Of a stretch of 59,904 bases of DNA, positions 47,097 to 57,800 are shown in pieces; positions within the stretch are counted from its first letter, which is position 1; each line of letters starts with the position of its first letter. The notes under the pieces were generated by a model. The model had not been told where the DNA came from and made no database searches. It was given only the letters and a program-made list of their open reading frames with translations. The position numbers and the translations under genes are program-made. The stretch is from Reclinomonas americana ATCC 50394 (Eukaryota > Jakobida > Jakobea > Jakobida). The stretch spans positions 1-59,904 of the forward strand of contig PS015406.1 in the NCBI GenBank assembly GCA_048213135.1. Direction: 5' to 3'.

Positions 47097-48382
47097 TCAC
47101 TCGACGAGGAACACTTCGTAGTCTGCCACTTGGAACTTCTGAGTTCCCATCAACGTCGTGCTGTCCACTGCTCCGCCGTCTGTGCTCTGGAACGAAACCT
47201 GAGGGTTGCTGCAGCTGTTGCTGTTGATGTTGCAGTCGGCATACAGGCCAATTCCACCATGGAATCCGATCAACGGCCCATATTCAACACTGAGAAGAAC
47301 GGCACAATCTTTTTGGTCGCTCTTCAGTGCAAAGCGCCGCGCACGGGCACCACTCCACGACGCCGAGAACAGGAAGGTGGTGCCAGATGGATCGGTAGCC
47401 CAACCACCCGCAGACTGAAACGACACAGGCATGTACGCGCCACACACTCGTCCCGTCGACGACTTGATCACAATCAGCGTCGCGCTGCGCACAGTCACTC
47501 GCCAGTCAGTCATCAGCCACAAGCTGTCCTTCTCCCATTTCTCAATCACGCACCCACGGTTGTCACATTTCTGATGGAATGTGGCTAACTTGAACCCATC
47601 CCTACTGGCCTTGAACAGCAACGTCAGCTTGGGCTCTCTCCCACCGCCTCCTCGTGCTTGCTGCACCCATTGCAGCACCACTCGTCCATCCGCCGCACTC
47701 AGGAGGTCGCTGTCGATCTTCCTCATCGCCAGCTCGCGCTCCTCCCGCTCCCTGGCCTGCCTCTCTTGCTCCTCCTGCTTCCCGGCCAACCGCTCACGTT
47801 CAGCCGCCTCGCGTTCCTGGTGCGCTCGTTCGCGCATCTCCAGCGGCTCGAGACGATCGAGCAGCTGCAGATGGATAGGAGACAAAGTGAGGAGAGGAGA
47901 ACTCAAATCTGTACACCGGTAAGCACAAAACACAGACCTCAGCAACACGTCTCTCCAGAGATTCGCGCATGCGCCGCTCAGCAGCCAGCTCATCGCGAGT
48001 CGCTCGAGTCGCCTGTCGCTCTTCAGCTAGTTGTTGGCGGCACTCGACAAGTTGCTCCCTGCTCTCAGCCAGCAGCTGCGACAGCTCGCGCACTGGGCCA
48101 TGTTGCTGTGCGAGCAACGGAAGGCGGATCCAGCATGAATGAATGACCTAGCAGCATCCACTGTTCATCGCTCCAACTCACCTCTCGCAATGGTTGCCGC
48201 AGCACATCACACTCTCGCTCATGCTTCTCTCTCTCTCTTCCGCACTGATTCCACGCCATGCACACCCCAGTTCACCACCACGACACGCTGTGTGCTGCAG
48301 TCGGCACTCCGTTTCTGTCACAGAGACACAACATAAGTGTCATGATACGCTCCTTTCCTCACAGAGCACACTCACCAAGATG
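47097..48382 (-). CDS. RING-TRAF-TLDc family member, C-terminal half only (possible pseudogene)
   Basis: Starting inside the last TRAF exon at the contig edge (48382), this copy holds TECRLQH, a coiled coil (VRELSQLLAESREQLVECRQ), an Arg/Glu-rich helix, and a full TLDc domain: KLTLLFKASRDGFKLATFHQ, KCDNRG joined by a GTGCGT..AG intron to ATLIVIKSSTGRVCGAYMP, ending KFQVADYEVFLVE. In the segment near 48210-48260, compared with the intact copy, a (GA)n run is longer by five bases, which shifts the frame before the coiled coil. That is either a sequencing error in a dinucleotide run or a disabling mutation. No N-terminal half is present for this copy in the window. Confidence 0.75.
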
Positions 48383-48420
48383 NNNNNNNNNNNNNNNNNN
48401 NNNNNNNNNNNACGTACGAC

Positions 48421-48426
<6 letters not shown>

Positions 48427-48468
<42 letters not shown>
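48427..48468. repeat. (GA)n microsatellite at contig edge
   Basis: A GA run follows noise-like acgtacgacgacg beside the 29-N gap (48383-48411). Read on the other strand it is the (CT)n of the spacer between array members, matching 50241-50273. Confidence 0.9.
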
Positions 48469-48469
<1 letters not shown>

Positions 48470-48545
48470 ACTGCTGACAACCAAACACGCAACGTCGACC
48501 CTGTCACTGTTACATTCTCCTCACACTCTTTGTTTTGTGTGGTGA

Positions 48546-49831
48546 TCACTTAACGAGGAACACTTCGTAATCTGCCACCTGGAAGTGCTCCGTTCCCATC
48601 AACGTCGTGTCGTCGCATGTTCCACCGTCGGTGCTCTGGAATGAGTACATGTTGCTGCCGCTGTTGCTGTTGATATTGCAGTCGTCAAACAAGCCAATTC
48701 CACCATAGCATCCAATGCATGGTCCATATCCAGCGGAGTGAAGAACAGCATACTGTTTCTGATCTTCCTTGAGGGCAAAATGTCGAGCACCCGCACCAGT
48801 CCACGACGCCGAGAACAAGAAAGTGGTGCCAGATGGATCGGCGACCCATTCACCCGACGCGTGAGTGTTAAACGACACAGGCGTGTACGCGCCACACACT
48901 CGTCCCGTCGACGACTTGACCACAGTCAGCGTTGCTCTGCACACACGTAATCACTCATCCATCAGTCATCAAGCGGCCATACGCTGTTTTGCTCCCCTTC
49001 CCTCAATCACGCACCCACGGTTGTCACATTGCTGATGGAAGGTGGCAGTCCTGAATCCATCTCGGCTGCCTTTGAACAACAAATACAACACGGGCGCCCT
49101 CCCACCACCTCGCGCTTGCTGTACCCACTGCAGCAACACACGCGCATCCGCCGCACTCAGCAGATCGCTGCTGCTGATCTTCCTCTCCGATCGCTCGCGC
49201 TTCTCTCGTTCCCTGGCCAGCCGCTCCTGCTCCTCACGCTCCCTCGCCACGCGCTCCCGCTCCTCCTGCTCCCCGGCCAACCGCTCACGTTCAGCCGCCT
49301 CCCTTTCCTGAATCGCTCGTTCACGCATCTCCAGCGGCTTGAGACGGGCGAGCAGCTGCAGATAGACAGAAGTGAAGAGATGAAGGTGCCCTGCGTTAGC
49401 ATTCATACAACAGACCTCAGCAACACCTCTCTCAAGAGTTTCGCGCATGTGCCGCTCAGATGCAAGTTGCTCACGAGCGGCTTGATTCTCGGCTTCCCTC
49501 GCCTGCCGCTCAGCAGCCAGCTCATCGCGAGTCGCTTGAATCGCCTGTCGCTCCTCAGCAAGAAGCTGGCGACACTCGACAAGTTGCTCGTGATCAGTTT
49601 GCCTCGCCTCTCTCTCCTGAGCCACCATCTGCGACAACTCTCGCACTCGGCCATGCAGCTGCGGACACAACAGAATCACATCAGCTGCACGAATGGTCCA
49701 CAGTCAATCATTCTTACTCGCCTCTCGCAGCGGTCGCTCCACTCGCAACACATCACACAGTCGTTCATGTTCCTCCTTCTCGCCAATGATACCACGCCAT
49801 TCACACCCCAGCTCACAGCCACGACACACTG
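48546..49831 (-). CDS. RING-TRAF-TLDc family member, C-terminal half (completes 45691-46878)
   Basis: Beginning at the contig edge with VCRGCELGCEWRGIIGEKEE (last TRAF finger), the copy continues with the coiled coil VRELSQMVAQEREARQTDHE, the Arg/Glu-rich helix ([20 protein letters not shown]), and a TLDc domain (CDNRG joined to ATLTVVKSSTGRVCGAYTPV) ending HFQVADYEVFLVK. Joined to the contig end at 45691 it restores an uninterrupted frame with no missing base. The 3' flank on the minus strand is identical over about 85 bases to the start of the next contig (50154 onward), placing this gene immediately upstream of the copy at 50370 in head-to-tail order. Confidence 0.85.
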
Positions 49832-50153
49832 NNNNNNNNNNNNNNNNNNNNNNNNNNNNNNNNNNNNNNNNNNNNNNNNNNNNNNNNNNNNNNNNNNNNN
49901 NNNNNNNNNNNNNNNNNNNNNNNNNNNNNNNNNNNNNNNNNNNNNNNNNNNNNNNNNNNNNNNNNNNNNNNNNNNNNNNNNNNNNNNNNNNNNNNNNNNN
50001 NNNNNNNNNNNNNNNNNNNNNNNNNNNNNNNNNNNNNNNNNNNNNNNNNNNNNNNNNNNNNNNNNNNNNNNNNNNNNNNNNNNNNNNNNNNNNNNNNNNN
50101 NNNNNNNNNNNNNNNNNNNNNNNNNNNNNNNNNNNNNNNNNNNNNNNNNNNNN

Positions 50154-50239
50154 CGTTAAGTGATCACCACACAAAACAAAGAGTGTGAGGAGAATGTAAC
50201 AGTGACAGGGTCGACGTTGCGTGTTTGGTTGTCAGCAGT

Positions 50240-50278
<39 letters not shown>

Positions 50279-50369
50279 ATGCAGTGAGTCGTGCACAGTG
50301 ATGCACCCAGAAGCGCCGTGCCATCGTGTCCTCGTCCCACTCTCTCTTCATTGTTGTGTCGACGGAGGA
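50154..50369 (+). promoter_or_regulatory. Conserved spacer between tandem RING-TRAF-TLDc genes
   Basis: The sequence begins with the last codons and stop of the preceding copy (gttaagtga), followed by tgatcaccacacaaaacaaa, ggagaatgtaac, gtcgacgttgcgtgtttggt, a (CT)n run and gtgcatgcag, then the ATG at 50370. The same elements, in order, occupy 47096-46879 on the minus strand. The roughly 210-base spacer must hold both the 3' processing signal of one gene and the promoter of the next. Confidence 0.65.
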
Positions 50370-53300
50370 ATGGGCTTTGAGGACATTGGTGGAGGTGGTG
50401 GAGAAGGCAGTGGATCTGCTCCTCCTCCTCTCTCTCCGCCTGCTTCCGAGGATGAGATTGTTCTCGAGCAGCAAGTGATGCGAGTGAGGAATGCACTCGC
50501 TGAGGAGCAACATGTGTTTTGTGTGGTGCGCGCTGTGCATCGTCGTCGTCACCCTTCATCTGAGGTGGGAGAGGGGATGGCAAAGCCTCCGCGTTTGTGG
50601 ATGGAGCATGTGGTGCAGGAGTCGCGGGAAAAGGCTGAGGATTATGTGTGTCCAGTGTGTTTGGTGAGTGGGAGGGAGAAGGAGGGAAGGGAGGAGAAGG
50701 GAATGGAGAGGGAGAGAGGGAGAGGGAGAGGAGAAGAGAGGATGGACACCCCCTGCATGCAACTGTCTGCGTCTTTTGTATTTTGTGTCCGCCACTCTTT
50801 GGTTTGCTGTGCATTCTTGTGTGTGCGTGTGGGTGCGTGCGTGTGTTTGTATGCATCTATCCTCTTCTCTGTATGTATTGCGTGGGATTACTCTTGTGTT
50901 GCACTTCAATCTCTTCTCACTCTCTCACATTCTCTCCTTTCCTTGTCCATCCTTCTCTCCTTCTCCTTCCTCTTTCCTCTTGCTCTCTCTCTCTCTCTGT
51001 GCATCGATCGTGGCGTGACGCTGTGTGTGATTGTATGTGTCCCCCCTCGCGTTTGCTCTGTTTCTCTTTGCGCTCTTGCGTGCGTGTGCTTTGTGTGTAC
51101 ATCTCTCCTCCTCTCTCTCTGTGTGCGTGAGTGGAAACGCTATTGTGTTGCACGAATTCCCCTCTATGTCGTTCTCTCTCTGTGCATCGATTATGTTTTG
51201 AATCACTGCTTGTGCATGTCCCCCCCGCGCGCGCTATCTCTTGTTTCACGGTGTGCGTGTGCGTAAATGAGTGAGGGATTGCTCTTGTGTTTCCGCGTCT
51301 GTCTTTCATATATTCTCACTCTCTGCACTGATCCTGACGTGACCCTCTTTCCATCTTACAGGACTTGTGCACTCTGGACTTTGTGTTGTGCGCCAGCGAG
51401 TTGCATCATTTGTGCCGGTGAGGAATCGGTTATGATGCTCCCGAGTTTGTTGGTGTTGTGAGACTGATGCCCGCAACAGTGAGCACGTGACGGAGGCCGG
51501 AGTGGATCTGTGTGGCGATGGAGTCACGTCTCGTGCCACGGCGCATGAGGTGCAACGCCGACTGCGGTTGACGTATGAGAACTTGAAGGTGTGCATGCTG
51601 CTGTTCTCCATGAAGTGTGTGCGTGTTTTCTTCACTGTGTTCTCACACTTAGGTGACGAAAACAGATCACATGCCCGCTGTGCCACGCACCCATGGTTTG
51701 TGCTGTCATGCAGAGTTGCTAGTACTTGGATTCTCTCTCCTCACTTGTGGATGAGCAGACGGTGGGCGACTATTACCGCACACATGCCCTGACGCAGTGC
51801 CCGTATGCGTGCGAGCGGTGTGGACAACAGATGACATTGGATCGCATGGTGGAGCATGAGTGGAGTGGATGCTTGCGAGAGTGTCCACTTGGGTGTGGCG
51901 CGCGACTGGCGCTGAGTGAGCTGGTCGAGCACAGCTGGAGTGGATGCATGCGGGCGTGTCCGCGTGGATGCCAGCAAAAGTGTTCACTGGCGGAGATGCA
52001 GCGGCATCTTGGTGAGTGTTCTTGGAAGGAGAGAGGTGTGGATCATGACACTGATGTTGTGTCTCTGTGGCAGAAACGGAGTGCCGACTGCAGCACACAG
52101 TTTGTCGTGGTGGTGAATTAGGGTGCGGGTGGCGTGGTATTATTGGTGAGCGAGAGGAGCATGAGCGAGTGTGCGATGTGCTGCGAGTGGAGCGACCGCT
52201 GCGAGAGGTGAGTAAGAATGATTGACTGTGGACCATTCGTACATCTGATGTGAATCTGCTGTGAGCGCAGCTTCATGGCCGAGTGCGAGAGGTATCTCAG
52301 ATGGTGGCTCAGGAGAGAGAGGCGAGGCAAGTTGTTGAAGATCGACTGGCTCGCGAGGAGCGATCGGGGCAAGTTACCGCTGAGCGACTGGCCGATTGTG
52401 TGGGAATGCTTGTCGAGTGCCGCCAGCAGCTGGCTGAAGAGCGACAGGCCAGGCAAGCTGAGTTGCAGGCTGAGCGGCGCGTGCGCGAATATCTGGAAAG
52501 AGGTGTTGCTGAGGTCTGTTGCGATTTCGGTGGACTGATTCGAGTTCTCCTCCCCACTCAATCTCCTGTCTATCTGCAGCTGCTCGCCCGTCTCGAGCCG
52601 CTGGAGATGCGCGAACGAGCGATCCATGAACGCGAGGCGGCTGAACGCGAGCGGCTGGCCAGGGAGCAGGAGGAGCGAGAGAGGCAGGCCAGAGAGCGAG
52701 AGGAGCGGGAGCGCGAAGCAAGGGAACGAGAGGAGCGGGAGCGTGCGGAGAGGAAGATCGACAGCGATCTGCTGTGTGCAGCAGATGGACGAGTGGTGCT
52801 GCAATGGGTGCAGCAGGCGCGTGGTGGTGGCGAGAAGGTGCCCAAGCTGACGTTGCTGTTCAAGGCCAGTAGGGATGGGTTCAAGTTAGCCACATTCCAT
52901 CAGAAATGTGACAACCGTGGGTGCGTGATTGAGGGAATGAGTACTCTTGTTGTAATCGAAGACTGACTGGCGAGTGACTGTGCGCAGAGCGACGCTGACT
53001 GTGGTCAAGTCGTCGACCGGGCGAGTGTGTGGCGCGTACACGCCTTTGTCGTTTAATACTCACGCGTCGGGTAAATGGGTCGCCGATCCATCTGGCTCCA
53101 CCTTCCTGTTCTCCGCATCGTGGAGCGGTGCCAGTGCGCGACGCTTTGCACTGAAGGACGATCAGAAACAGTTTGCCGTTCATCACGTCGCTGGACTTGG
53201 ACCGTGGATTGGATTCTCTGGTGGAATCGGCTTGCAGGAAGACTGCAACAGCAACAGCAACAGCGGTAGTAACGTTCGCTCGTTCCAGAGCACGGACGGT

Positions 53301-53378
53301 GGAGTACTAGACAATACGACGTTGATGGGATCGCAGAACTTTCAAGTGGCAGACTACGAAGTGTTCCTTGTTGAATGA
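50370..53378 (+). CDS. RING-TRAF zinc finger-coiled coil-TLDc protein (intact copy)
   Basis: Exon 1 (50370-50663) encodes the Gly/Pro leader and the first RING pair (YVCPVCL). Later exons give DLCTLDFVLCASELHHLC, SEHVTEAGVDLCGDG with a helix, the closing pair ITCPLCHAPM, TRAF fingers (CPYACERCGQQMTLDRMVEH onward, about 51790-52010), a fourth finger (CRGGELGCGWRGIIG), a coiled coil (about 52270-52510), an Arg/Glu-rich helix, and the TLDc domain. TLDc is split by an intron at 52921-52987 between KCDNRG and ATLTVVKSS, ending FQVADYEVFLVE. The domain order is that of TRAF E3 ligases with TLDc in place of TRAF-C/MATH. TLDc domains are known in oxidation-resistance (OXR1) and V-ATPase-associated proteins. 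The RING exon junction near 51419-51450 is not canonical in any copy: CWCC..DAR is conserved but I could not place a clean AG. An upstream in-frame ATG exists at 50307-50309, but MGFEDIGG is the shared start. Confidence 0.88.
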
Positions 53379-53775
53379 ACGATCCTTTTGACAACAACGT
53401 TAACCAAGGCTCGGTTTGTGCACTATACTCGACTTCGCGACTGCTCTGGTTTTCCTCGCACGCTCGCGGTATTATATGTGGAACTCTAACCTCTGTCGTC
53501 CGATATCGTGTGCTTGCATGCGTACTCGATCGGTGCAGCTGGCGTTTGCTTGCAGAGTGAGTGGAGGTGGAAGACAGCCGGTGCTGCAGCTTGGGCGTGC
53601 GAGCTGTGGAGAGGGCTCAAGTGCGCGACGTCGACTTCGCGGCATCTAAATGCGCGTCACTGCCTTCTGCACAAAGTAACCTTTTTACGTGCCTTTACTT
53701 GCCCGCTGAGACACAACAGCAGCAAGCTGCGAAGTTGTCTCGTCCTCATTTCGTCCCAAGATTCACTGATTCGCA
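53379..53775 (+). other. Intergenic region upstream of the PFKFB gene
   Basis: This is 397 bases of mixed composition between the TLDc gene stop and the proposed PFKFB start. It presumably contains the PFKFB promoter; tattatatgtg near 53470 is a possible AT-rich element. No repeat or exon is seen. Confidence 0.5.
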
Positions 53776-54770
53776 ATGTCGTCTCCGCGCACAACAGAGG
53801 TGCGTATCTCTCTCTCTCTCACGCACACACTCACAGTCATAAGTAAGTGAGAGAACAAGCGAGATGAGCTCACGGCATGTGTGTGTTTGAGAGAGAAAGG
53901 CGGGAGAGTGTGAGAAAACGCAGACAAACTTTCTCATGTTCCTCTGTTGCCCTCTCTACCTCCTCTCTGATGCGTGTATATTCAGTCCTCTCCGTCTCCC
54001 TCTCACACTAACATTCAGAGGGCAAGTGTGTGTTTGAGAGAGAGAGAGAGAACGAGAAAGGAGAGAGAATGCAAGGAAACACTATATTTCCTCACTCACT
54101 CCTCTTGTGTGAGAGTATGCATGAGTGCGTTGTCTGTACTGAGAGAGAGAGAGAGAGAGAGACTGAGAGAGAGACTGAGAGAGAGACTGAGCTCTCTCTC
54201 TCTCTCTCTCTCACGCACTTGCACTCACTCCCTTTCTCCCACATCACATGCATATGCGCATCTTCCCTCTCCCTTTCTCTCCCTTCCCTCTCTCTCCTCC
54301 CAGTGGCGCCACCGCCGCGCAGCCGACGCCTCCCACTCCGGCACTCCCCCTTCCTCCACGCCCTCTCCTCTCGCCCAAGCCGCAGCAGCAGCAGCCGACG
54401 ACGACGAAGACGCCAGTGGCCTGATCTCTCTGCAGTCACCGCCTGCCTCCTCCATGTCTTCGCCTCCTCCTGTTCCTCCCGCTGCTTCTTCTTCGTCAAC
54501 GATGGATCCTGTCACGCGAGCACTGGCTGCGGAGGGCGAGCGACGAGCAGCGGCGATTGAGGAGGCGCGGAGGTCGTCGGATCCGATGCCGGCCCCGCTC
54601 AAGCGGTTCTCGTCGACTGGGTCGACGGAGGGTGGGATTGGTGAGATGCGGGTGGAAGGGAGGGAGGAGAGGAAGGGAGAAGGGAGGAAGAAAGGGAGAA
54701 GGGGGAAGAGAAGGCAAATTGATTGAGAAAGACGCCAGGAAGAGGGAGTGAGAACGAGAGGCAGAGTAGG

Positions 54771-54828
<58 letters not shown>

Positions 54829-54831
54829 GAG

Positions 54832-54867
<36 letters not shown>

Positions 54868-57800
54868 NNNNNNNNNNNNNNNNNNNNGGAGATGAGAAAC
54901 TGATTGAGAAAGACGGCCAGTAAGAGGGAGTGAGAACGAGAGGCAGAATGGATGGAGGTATAGAGAGCCACAGAGAGAGAGAGGAGAGGGAGAGGGAGGG
55001 AGGGAGGGAGAAGGGGGAAGAGCACGGCAGAGATGAGAAACTGATTGAGAAAGACGGCCAGTGAGAACGAGAGGCAGAATGGATGGAGGTATAGAGAGCC
55101 ACAGAGAGAGAGAGGGAGGGAGGGAGGGAGAAGGGAGAAGAGAAGGCCGAGATGAGAAACTGATTGAGAAAGACGGCCAGTAAGAGGGAGTGAGAACGAG
55201 AGGCAGAATGGACGGAGAGAGGAGAAAGAGACGGAGGTGTTGTCTGCTGCTTCTATTTGGCTCGGTCTTTTTTTCCACCGCCATGTGTATCCTTTTACTT
55301 TCGGGTGGATTTTCTGCTTATTCTTTGACTATTCGCGCTGTCTGCATCTCCTCCCCATGCACCTTGCATTCATCGGTTCTGTCCCTCCTCCCTCCCCTCA
55401 TTTCCTCCCTCCCCTTCCTTCCCCTCATTTCCCTTCTCCTATTGCAGCCTCCCGCTTCGTCTCCGCCTCTGCCGGCCAATCCCCCCGCTCCTCCGGCGGC
55501 GGTCCCAGCACGCAACCAAATGCACCCCTCTCTCCATCGCGCATGGACATGCCGCGCTTGGCCTTCTCCGACATGCACAAGGGCGACACGTCGCTCAAGC
55601 TGGTGCGTCTGCCATAGCCGGTGCCTCCTCTTTGCCTTGCTGATTCCACCGCGCAGGTGCTCGTGTTGGTGGGCCTGCCCGCGCGAGGCAAGACCTACAT
55701 CGGTCGCAAGATGCGCAACTACCTGTCGTGGCTCGGCGTGAGCACGCGCGTGTTCAATGTTGGCAACTATCGGTGCGTGCGATTGTCTCTCTCTTTCAAC
55801 TCTCTTTCTGCTCTTCATCTCCTTTCATTCATCTCATTCTCATTCATTCTCTTTCTTTGTCGCTCTCTTTCTCATTCAATCCCTCTCTCTCTCTTCACTT
55901 TCACTTTCTGTGTCGTTCTCTCTCTCTCCGTCACTTACCTTCTCATTCTTTCTCTCTCTTCTTGTTCTTTCTCTTTCTCACTTGCATTCCTCTCTCTCTC
56001 TTTTCTCGCTTGCATTCCTCTCTCAATTTTTCCGCTCTCGTTCTCCCTGTTTCTCTGTCTCATATTCTCTCTTTCTCTTTCTCTCATTTTGTTTCTCATT
56101 CTTTCTCGTTCTCTCACTTTATTTTCTCTCATTCTCTCATTTTCTTGCTCCTTCTCTCTCACTTTCTCTTATTTTCTTAATCTCTCTTTGATTTCTCTTT
56201 CTCTCTCTTTCTTATTCTGCCTCTTTCTCTCGCTCATTGTCTCACTCTTTTGTTCTCTTCCTCCTCTTTCACTCTCTTACTCAATCTTGTTCATTCAATT
56301 CTCTCTTTCTTGTTCCTCTCTCTCTCTCTCTCTCTTCTATCTTCCACCCTCCCCCTTTTCCCTCCCCCTTTTCCCCCTCTCCCTTTTCCCTCAATCCCCC
56401 ACCCAGCCGCGAAGTCCTCGGCACATACCAACCCGCCGAGTTCTTCAACCCGCGCGACGAGGAGTCGGTGCGCAAGCGTCGCGAGCTCTCCAATCGCGCC
56501 CTCGACGACCTCTTCCAGTGGCTCGACGGCGGCGGGCAAGTGGCCATTTTCGACGCCACCAACACCACCGAGGACCGCCGACAGCGCATTCGCGCCCGCT
56601 GCTTCGAGCACTGCCTCGACCCGATCTTCATTGGTTAGGAAAGCGGGTTGAATGGGAGAGAAGCGGAGCGAGGGAACTCACACGCTGTTGTAGAATCCGT
56701 GTGCACCGATGAGCGCATTGTGGCGCGCAACATTCTCGACACCAAGCTGACCATGCCTGACTACCGTGGAATGGATCCGGAGGTATGATCCTACTCAGCG
56801 CTTCTCCTCCTGGTCTGCCTATCTCGTCTTTTTCCCCCCTTTATCGCTTCCCCTTTTCGCTTCTCCCTTCTCTCTTCCCCACTCGCTTCCCCACTCGCTT
56901 CCCCCCTTTGTTTCTCCAATCCTTCGCTCATTCTCTTCCCCCTTGTGTCCCCCCTTGCTCTTCTCCTGCCGTTCCCCCCTTCCGTTCCCCCTTCCGTTCC
57001 CCCTTCCATTCCCCCTTCCGTTCCCCCTGCCGTTCCCCCTTCCATTCCCCCTTCCGTTCCCCCTTCCATTCCCCCTTCCGTTCCCCCTTCCGTTCCCCCT
57101 TCCGTTCCCCCTTCCGTTCCCCCTTCCGTTCCCCCTTCTGTTCCCCCTTCTGTTCCCCCTTCCGTTCCCCCTTTCTCTTCCTCCTTGCTCTTCCCCCTTT
57201 GCCTCCCTCATCGCTTCCCTTTGCTTTCCCCATACCTTCCCCCGCACTCATTTTCCCCTTTGTCCTTCCCCTCTTGTGCAGGCCGCCGTCCGCGACTTCA
57301 AGGAACGCATCAAGTACTACGAGGCGGCCTACGAGACCATCAGCGACGACACCTGCAGCTACATCAAGCTCATCAACGTCGGCCAGCAGGTCATTCTCAA
57401 CCGCATTCAGGGCTACCTACCCGGCCGCCTCGTGTTCCTGCTCATGAACATGCACATTCATCCGCGCACGATTTTCCTCACTCGGTGAGTGGCTTGTGAA
57501 TGCGAAAGGGTTGTCGGAGTTCCTCATGCGTGGCTGCGCAGGCACGGCGAGAGCGCATACAATGCCGACGGCCGCATCGGTGGCGACCCTCCGCTGACGG
57601 AGAATGGACGCCATTATGCGCGGCTGTTGGGCGAGTTTATCAAGGTTTGCTTCTTGGTGGCAGATGTCATTGTCACGTTCGCTCACCCCCTTCGCCCGCT
57701 CAGAAAAAGAAGGACGTGCTACTGTCGGAGGGCGGTCACCCGCCGCTCACCGTGTGGACCAGCTCCCTTCGTCGCACGGTGGAGACCAGCATCGAGGCCG

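Noticed and set aside
48546-49831. An independent 5'-truncated TLDc gene
   Set aside because: It joins base to base and in frame with the RING-TRAF half ending at 45691 once both contigs are flipped.
56766-57499. PPSVPPS-type or [12 protein letters not shown] repeat proteins
   Set aside because: They are translations of a 12-bp intron minisatellite; because 12 is a multiple of 3 all frames stay open. PFKFB exons on both sides join in frame without it.
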